Shown here in pieces: positions 58,141 through 64,000 of a stretch of DNA of 64,000 nucleotides. The stretch lies in assembly GCA_047967505.1 (NCBI GenBank), contig CM106540.1, one strand, 5' to 3'. Source of the DNA: Dipteris shenzhenensis. Taxonomy: Eukaryota > Polypodiophyta > Polypodiopsida > Gleicheniales. How positions within the stretch are numbered: position 1 is the stretch's first letter; each line of letters starts with the position of its first letter. A model generated the notes under the pieces. The model worked only from the letters and a program-made list of their open reading frames with translations. It had not been told where the DNA came from and made no database searches. The position numbers and the translations under genes are program-made.

Positions 58141-60320
58141 GAGAGATTAATGCATTAAAGGTTTGAAGCTCATAGGAGACGAAGGAAGAGAAAGTCAGTT
58201 TCAACATGAGGACAATAAAACTAATTGGAATATTTTGACTTATGCATTATACCTTTTTGAAGACTATGTTTCAACATTAGGATGATAAAACTAATTAGAA
58301 TATTTTGACTTATGTATTATACATTTTTTAAGACTATGAATTTTAATGAGGAGAGGCACGCACACTACTCAGTAAATACACTAGTACTACTACTAGCCTA
58401 TGACTATTAAGCCTAGTGGCACCAGTGTGATTTTGAGCCTTGTATCAACCTTTTGATAATTTTCTTTCATCGTTAGTGCAATAGAAATTATTCCTTCTAT
58501 CAGAAGAATCTTGCCAAATTTATTCAAAATGATGATTTTGTAGTCTACATCCACTATCCTCTGACTCTCAAAAATATATTAAATGTGAGCACCCATTTAT
58601 CTTGTATGATCAACCCTAGACTATGCTGCGATAGGACATTACTAGAACACAAAAAATATGAATTGATATGGCGATGTTCGGTGTGAAATAACCAAATTAA
58701 GGATTTAATAAGAAAGAAAACAATCAGAATCAATAGGCTATTCAATGGCTCAAATCTGCACAGAAATTATAATGTGCCTCCCATCTCTTATGCATTCTAG
58801 CTCCTCATGTTTGACAAGAATGCAAACAATAATGAAATCACATTATATTTAGTTTCAAAGTAATCAAAGCACAAAAAATAAATGTAAACATATTGGATGA
58901 GGAATAAATAGGTATAGATATAGATAGACCTATATATATGCATTCATAGATATAAGGATGATTAAAGTTGGATGGTCGTAATAATATTATGTGTACTATC
59001 ATTGGGATTAGGACTACTATTGGTAATATTGTATGTAGTAGTAGAAGAACTACCATTAAGGAACACTCAAATAAAATTACTAATGGTGGTGATAAAACTA
59101 CCACTAGTAGTTTGGTAATTACCCCTAACATCTATAACAAATATTTGATGGGTAGCTAGTATTAGGTCAAAAGGCCCCAATTGTGCTATAATAATGGACC
59201 AAAAAAGGGAGTGCTATAGCATCACCTAAGGGTCACTTTTTATCCATGAAAGAAACAAGTCGGTGCAACCTAGGTCATACAGATCTAGGTCATGTGGAGT
59301 GGTTCGCGTCTCTTTCCTTGACAAAAAAGTTACACTACCTTTGATAGTAACTACAAAGATTGCTGCCATAGTGCCGTAGAGTAGCCCCTAGGTTGCACCA
59401 TCATCCTTTTTTGCTTTTGAGCCATTAAGTTTGATCCACTGATTTTATGTAGAATTATTCTACTATATGTTCACATGTCCTTAATAGGATCTTGATATAA
59501 TCCCTTCCATTGTAAGTACTTTTACTTTAAGTTTCACATATCCTTAACAAACCACTAGGCTTCAACACAGATTCATTCTTATGTTTCAAGCCTCAAAATC
59601 AAACACCCTTGTAAAAGGGATAATGTATTAAAGCTACATTCAATCCATCAAATCTTTGAATAACAGTTCTATTGAAAATTCATGTATCATCAATAGGATT
59701 TCATCCATTATATGCTCATTTGTTTTTAATAGTATGTCTAAAAATTCATGTATCTTCAATATTATTTCTCTCATGTGTTCCAATATCTTCAAAAGGATAC
59801 CTTTATTTATGTCCAAACTTGAGCATTGATTTGTATTTATCAAACACAATTTCACTCCACCTATTCTTTAGAATGAAATTTTTTCACCAAAAGTGGGCCA
59901 AATGTAAGGTCTTTTCACATATTCTTAAGAATGAAAATTTTGGCCTTATGTTGGCAAGTCTATGGAATGAGGGTAAGGCCAAAGTCTCTCGTACGGTGCA
60001 TTAGGTCTTGATTAATTCTTCTTTAGGCTTGAATATTTAATGCATTAACTTCACGACTATTATTTATGCTTGAACTTGTAATGTATTAATTTCATGACTT
60101 AGGATTTTATGAAGTTATATCTAACATGTCCCAAATTTAATGGAAATTAATATCCTACATAACACAACAAAGTATCATCATATCCCTTCCCAAAATCAAT
60201 GCTACCTAGCAACTCTCCTAGCATTTTTACTGCCTTGCATTTGAGTTAGCTATGATGAAGAATGTTGCCTACCTTTGGAACCTCTTAGAGTTACCGTTAG
60301 CATGATCTAATTTCATGTAC
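58141..60320. other. AT-rich region, no gene recognised
   Basis: Contains short duplications (gactatg..tttcaacat around 58,262; gtatcttcaata words at 59,690-59,770). No coding motif on either strand. Confidence 0.45.
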
Positions 60321-60324
60321 CCCA

Positions 60325-61085
60325 AAACTTGAGACTTGGAGATTCCCATATCACACCAGCGGTAGCTATCTTGTCCACTCTCAATGCTAGTAAGAGCTAG
60401 GCCCCATAGACCGATAAAAGAAGTCTTTTTGGAGGTTTAATTTTTTCCCTCCGTCTTCTGCAGGCCCCATGATAAAATAGGATATATTCATCACCCTACA
60501 TTTAATGCAAGAATTGACACAACTTTTTTGGACTTGACTATGTAGTTTACATCTCAAACTTGGTGCTAAAATTGCAGACTAGGAGATTCCCATATCAACC
60601 AACGGTAGCTGTCTTGTCCACTCTCTCGGGGGGTTCACTCATCATATGTAACCCTATCACGTGAGTTCAACAGAAGGATATTTTTTATTTCTAAAATTTA
60701 TAGAAATAAATATACATAAGGGACTATTTAAAATAGTTTTGGGAAAATTTTACAGATTTGTATAGAAAAGGGGTACATTTTATTAATGACAAATTTACAG
60801 ATAAGGGATTTTAGAAATAGGCCTTGAACGCACGTGGTATATAGGGTTTATACATAGTGACCCCCCCGAGTCCACTCTCAACACTAGTAAGAGCCGGTCC
60901 CCATAGACCGGTAAAAGAAGTCTTTTTGGAGGTTCAATTTTTTGCCTCCGTCTTCTCCGGCCCCATGACAGAATAGGATATATTCACCACCGTAAATTTA
61001 ATGCAAGAATTGACAACTTTTTTTCGACATGACTATGCAGCTTACATCCCAAAATTGGTGCTAAAATTGCATACCAGACATCTCC
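60325..61085 (+). repeat. Two tandem ~257-bp units, the second split by a MITE
   Basis: Units contain ggagattcccatatca, gcggtagct.tcttgtcca, ccccatagaccg, aagtctttttggaggtt and ggatatattca.cacc. The first starts near 60,325 and the second near 60,580. The second continues after the MITE at 60,871. Confidence 0.85.
60625..60870. mobile_element. MITE, 246 bp, perfect 8-bp TSD
   Basis: Same family and length as 55,444-55,689; starts ctcggggggttcact, ends gtgacccccccgag. TSD tccactct is at 60,617-60,624 and 60,871-60,878. The neighbouring tandem unit retains the undisturbed cttgtccactctca, an in-window empty site. Confidence 0.93.
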
Positions 61086-61203
61086 ATTTGCCGGGGGGGT
61101 GTCCCGAGCAACCCCTTGGACTTGCTCTATTTGTTTAGTTGTGTCTCTCCACAAACATCGGAGTGGGGCCTATTTTCCCCATCTAGTAAAACTATATGCA
61201 TCA

Positions 61204-61234
<31 letters not shown>

Positions 61235-61370
61235 TGTATGTATGTGTGTGTGTGTATGTATGTATGTATGTATGTATGTATGTATGTATGTATGTATATG
61301 TGTATATGTATATGTTGATGCATATATGTATATATTGATGTATATATTGATGCATAAAATTTTGATATAT

Positions 61371-61756
61371 GGAGAAAATGGACATGAAAACCATCTAAAT
61401 TGGTTCTTGTCGTTCGATTTGATATATGACATGATCCTATTTGGATTTGTAAGTCCAAAGATATGGGGTCCTAACTTTAGGGCCTGAATGCCTAAAATAG
61501 GCAGCACGTTAACGCGCTACCTATTTCATGCATTTAGGCCTCAAAAGTAGGACCCCATTGGCAACACAATGGGGTCCTAGTTTTGAGGCCTAAATGCATG
61601 AAATAGACAGCGCGTTAACGCACTTCCTATTTTAGGCATTCAGGCCCTAAAAGTAGTACCCCATATCTTTGGACTTGCATATCCAAATGGGGTCATGTCA
61701 TATATCAAATCGAACGGCAAGATCCAATTTAGATGGTTTTTATGTCCATTTTCTCC
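61371..61756. repeat. 386-bp palindrome, copy 1
   Basis: Arms 61,371-61,560 and 61,567-61,756 with a 6-base spacer; the arms align end to end without length change. Each arm contains an inner gcgcgttaacgc palindrome. Confidence 0.92.
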
Positions 61757-61988
61757 ATCAACTAAAACTATATTCATCAAATAATGTTGTTGATCAATTT
61801 TTGGCATACCCCTCGAAAATCAAGACCCCCATTGCAAAGAAAGGTAAAGAACACAAGTGCTTGTTCTTATGCTCATGAGACAACAAAATGCATGACATGG
61901 GAAACCAATGGGGTCTTACTTTTGATGTTTGTATGTATGTATGTATGTATATATATGCATGTACATACATACATACATCTATATATAC

Positions 61989-62040
<52 letters not shown>

Positions 62041-62087
62041 ATGTTGATGCATATATGTATATATTGATGCATACAATTTTGATATAA

Positions 62088-62473
62088 GGAGAAAATTGAC
62101 ATGAAAATCATCTAAATTGGCTCTTGCCGTTTGATTTGATATATGACATGACCCCATTTGAATTTGTAAGTCCAAAGATACGGGGTCCTACTTTTAGGGC
62201 CTAAATTCTTGAAATAGGCAGCGCGTTAACGTGCTGCCTATTTCATGCATTTAGGCCTCAAAAGTAGGACCCCATTGGCAACACAATGGGGTCCTACTTT
62301 TGAGGCCTAAATGCATGAAATAGGGAGCGCATTAACGTGCTGCCTATTTTAGGCATTTAGGCCCTAAAAGTAGCACCCTACATATTTGGACTTGCATATC
62401 CGAATGGGGTCACGTCATATATCAAATCAAATGGCAAGATCCAATTTAGATGGTTTTCATGTCCATTTTCTCC
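62088..62473. repeat. 386-bp palindrome, copy 2
   Basis: Same length and centre geometry (centre 62,280.5), starting ggagaaaa and ending ttttctcc. Confidence 0.92.
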
Positions 62474-62690
62474 ATCGACTAAAACTATATTCATCAAATA
62501 ATGGTGTTTATCAATTTTTGGCATACCTCCCCCAAAATCAAGACCCCCATTGCAAAGAAAGGTAAGGAACACAAGTGCTTGTTCTTATGCTCATGAGACA
62601 ACAAAATGCATGACATGGGAAACCAATGGGGTCCTAATTTTGATGTATGTATGTATGTATGTATGTATGTATGTATATATATGCATGTAC

Positions 62691-62752
<62 letters not shown>

Positions 62753-62803
62753 GTATATGTTGATGCATATATGTATATATTGATGCATACAATTTTGATA
62801 TAT

Positions 62804-63189
62804 GGAGAAAATAAACATGAAAATCATCTAAATTGGCTCTTGTCGTTTGATTTGATATATAACATGACCCCATTTGGATATGCAAGTCCAAAGATACGGG
62901 GTCCTACTTTTAGGGCCTGAATGCCTGAAATAGGTAGTGCGTTAACGCACTGCCTATTTCATGCATTTAGGCCTCAAAAGTAGGACCCCATTGGCAACAC
63001 AATGGGGTCCTACTTTTGAGGCCTAAATGCATGAAATAGGGAGCGCGTTAACGCGCTGCCTATTTTAGGCATTCAGGCCCTAAAAGTAGTACCCCGTATC
63101 TTTGGACTTGCATATCCAAATGGGGTCATGTCATATATCAAATCGAATGGCAAGATCCAATTTAGATGGTTTGCATGTCCATTTTCTCC
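62804..63189. repeat. 386-bp palindrome, copy 3
   Basis: Same length and geometry (centre 62,996.5). The preceding microsatellite has expanded to (TA)n here. Confidence 0.92.
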
Positions 63190-63498
63190 ATCAACTAAAA
63201 CTATATTCATCAAATAATGTTATTGATCAATTTTTGGCATACCCCCCCAAAATCAAGACCCCCATTGCAAAGAAAGGTAAAGAACACAAGTGCTTGTTCT
63301 TATGCTCATGAGACAACAAAATGCATGACATGGGAAACCAATGGGGTCTTACTTTTGATGTTTCTATGTATGTATGTATGTATGTATGTATGTATATATA
63401 TGCATGTACATACATACATACATCTATATATATATATATATATGTATGTATATGTTGATGCATATATGTATATATTGATGCATACAATTTTGATATAT

Positions 63499-63884
63499 GG
63501 AGAAAATGGACATGAAAATCATCTAAACTGGCTCTTGCCGTTTGATTTGATATATAACATGGCCCCATTTGGATTTGTAAGTCCAAAGATACGGGGTCCT
63601 ACTTTTAGGACCTGAATGCCTGAAATAGGCAGTGCGCTAACGCGCTGCCTATTTCATGCATTTAGGCCTCAAAAGTAGGACCCCATTGGCAACCCAATGG
63701 GGTCCTACTTTTGAGGCCTAAATGCATGAAATAGGGAGCGCGTTAACGCGCTGCCTATTTCAGGCATTCAGGCCCTAAAAGTAGTACCCCGTATCTTTGG
63801 ACTTGCATATCCAAATGGGGTCATGTCATATATCAAATCGAACGGCAAGATCCACTTTAGATGGTTTTCATGTCCATTTTCTCC
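63499..63884. repeat. 386-bp palindrome, copy 4
   Basis: Same length and geometry (centre 63,691.5). The spacer has changed one base (gcaacc). Confidence 0.92.
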
Positions 63885-64000
63885 ATCAACTAAAACTATA
63901 TTCATCAAATAATGTTATTGATCAATTTTTGGCATACCCCCCCAAAATCGAGACCCCCATTGCAAAGAAAGGTAAAGAACACAAGTGCTTGTTCTTATGC

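Larger units (their letters stand above)
61200..64000 (+). repeat. ~0.7-kb tandem satellite, each unit carrying a 386-bp palindrome
   Basis: Units consist of a (TATG)n/(CATA)n/(TG)n microsatellite, a ttgatgcatatatgtatatattgatg segment, a 386-bp palindrome, and a ~180-bp tail containing gcaaagaaaggtaa and acacaagtgcttgttcttatgc. Period is about 717, 716 and 695 bp. The array runs off the window at 64,000. Short open frames in it are repeated by the satellite. Confidence 0.95.

Noticed and set aside
57036-58440. CACTA 3' end at the ctagtgg near 58,415
   Set aside because: Only the five-base TAGTG is present; the neighbouring bases do not mirror the 5' end at 53,072.
61099-63615. Repeated ~70-130-codon frames with [11 protein letters not shown] or [10 protein letters not shown]
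   Set aside because: Microsatellite (TATG)n translated in different frames; copies follow the satellite period.

Overview
The window looks like nuclear DNA of a land plant, probably a seed-free one (bryophyte, lycophyte or fern). Reasons: spliced genes with GT-AG introns, TTTAGGG/CCCTAAA plant-type telomeric sequence, a plant class II-like small heat-shock domain, Ty1/copia and CACTA relics, and two transposase-like families that I associate with non-seed plants and animals rather than with flowering plants. The last point is from memory and unverified. The window is mostly repeats; only one or two loci look like ordinary host genes.

Layout. 0-2 kb: one well-preserved spliced gene whose last two exons encode an alpha-crystallin (Hsp20) domain, probably fused to a long Ser/Pro-rich N-terminal exon. 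3-10 kb: broken copia fragments in both orientations, degenerate tandem repeats and small MITE pieces. 10-13.4 kb: two related small genes of unknown family, one with an in-frame stop, the other with its 3' end amplified in tandem. 13.6-30.2 kb: two divergent, broken transposon-type genes. One (minus strand) carries a tandemly duplicated Ulp1/C48 protease-like domain. The other (plus strand) is a DUF7869-like protein with DGMDQ, DN..ENKN and GHTHEDIDQ motifs. Between them lie CCCTAAA and TTTAGGG blocks in outward orientation, bracketing 4.6 kb that includes CT- and CCCACT-rich satellites. 30.3-44.0 kb: a candidate composite DNA element. A RING-finger gene (plus) and a transposase-like gene (minus) converge on a central satellite, and upstream of each promoter is an array of the 16-bp palindrome TACCTCGATCGAGGTA. 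44-53 kb: MITEs, CT-rich and hairpin-rich minisatellites, no clear gene. 53.07-57.03 kb: a decayed CACTA (En/Spm) element with a 31-bp-spaced palindrome array next to its 5' end and a MITE inside its coding region. 57-64 kb: tandem repeats, ending in four copies of an unusual ~0.7-kb satellite, each containing a 386-bp palindrome with 190-bp arms.

Three themes recur. (1) Short perfect palindromes repeated next to transposon genes occur in three unrelated contexts (TACCTCGATCGAGGTA, GCTGCCGCGGCAGC, TCGCTATATAGCGA). (2) Many in-frame stops in the transposon genes could come from one C-to-T change of CAG, CAA or CGA, as expected from deamination of methylated cytosine in silenced elements. (3) A MITE family with CTCGGGGGG termini and 8-bp target duplications (hAT-like) has moved recently enough that three insertions have perfect target duplications; for two of them the neighbouring tandem unit shows the empty site, and for the third the interrupted coding sequence resumes in frame.

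All family assignments are from motif recognition by eye; no database search was run. I saw no rRNA, tRNA or CRISPR.
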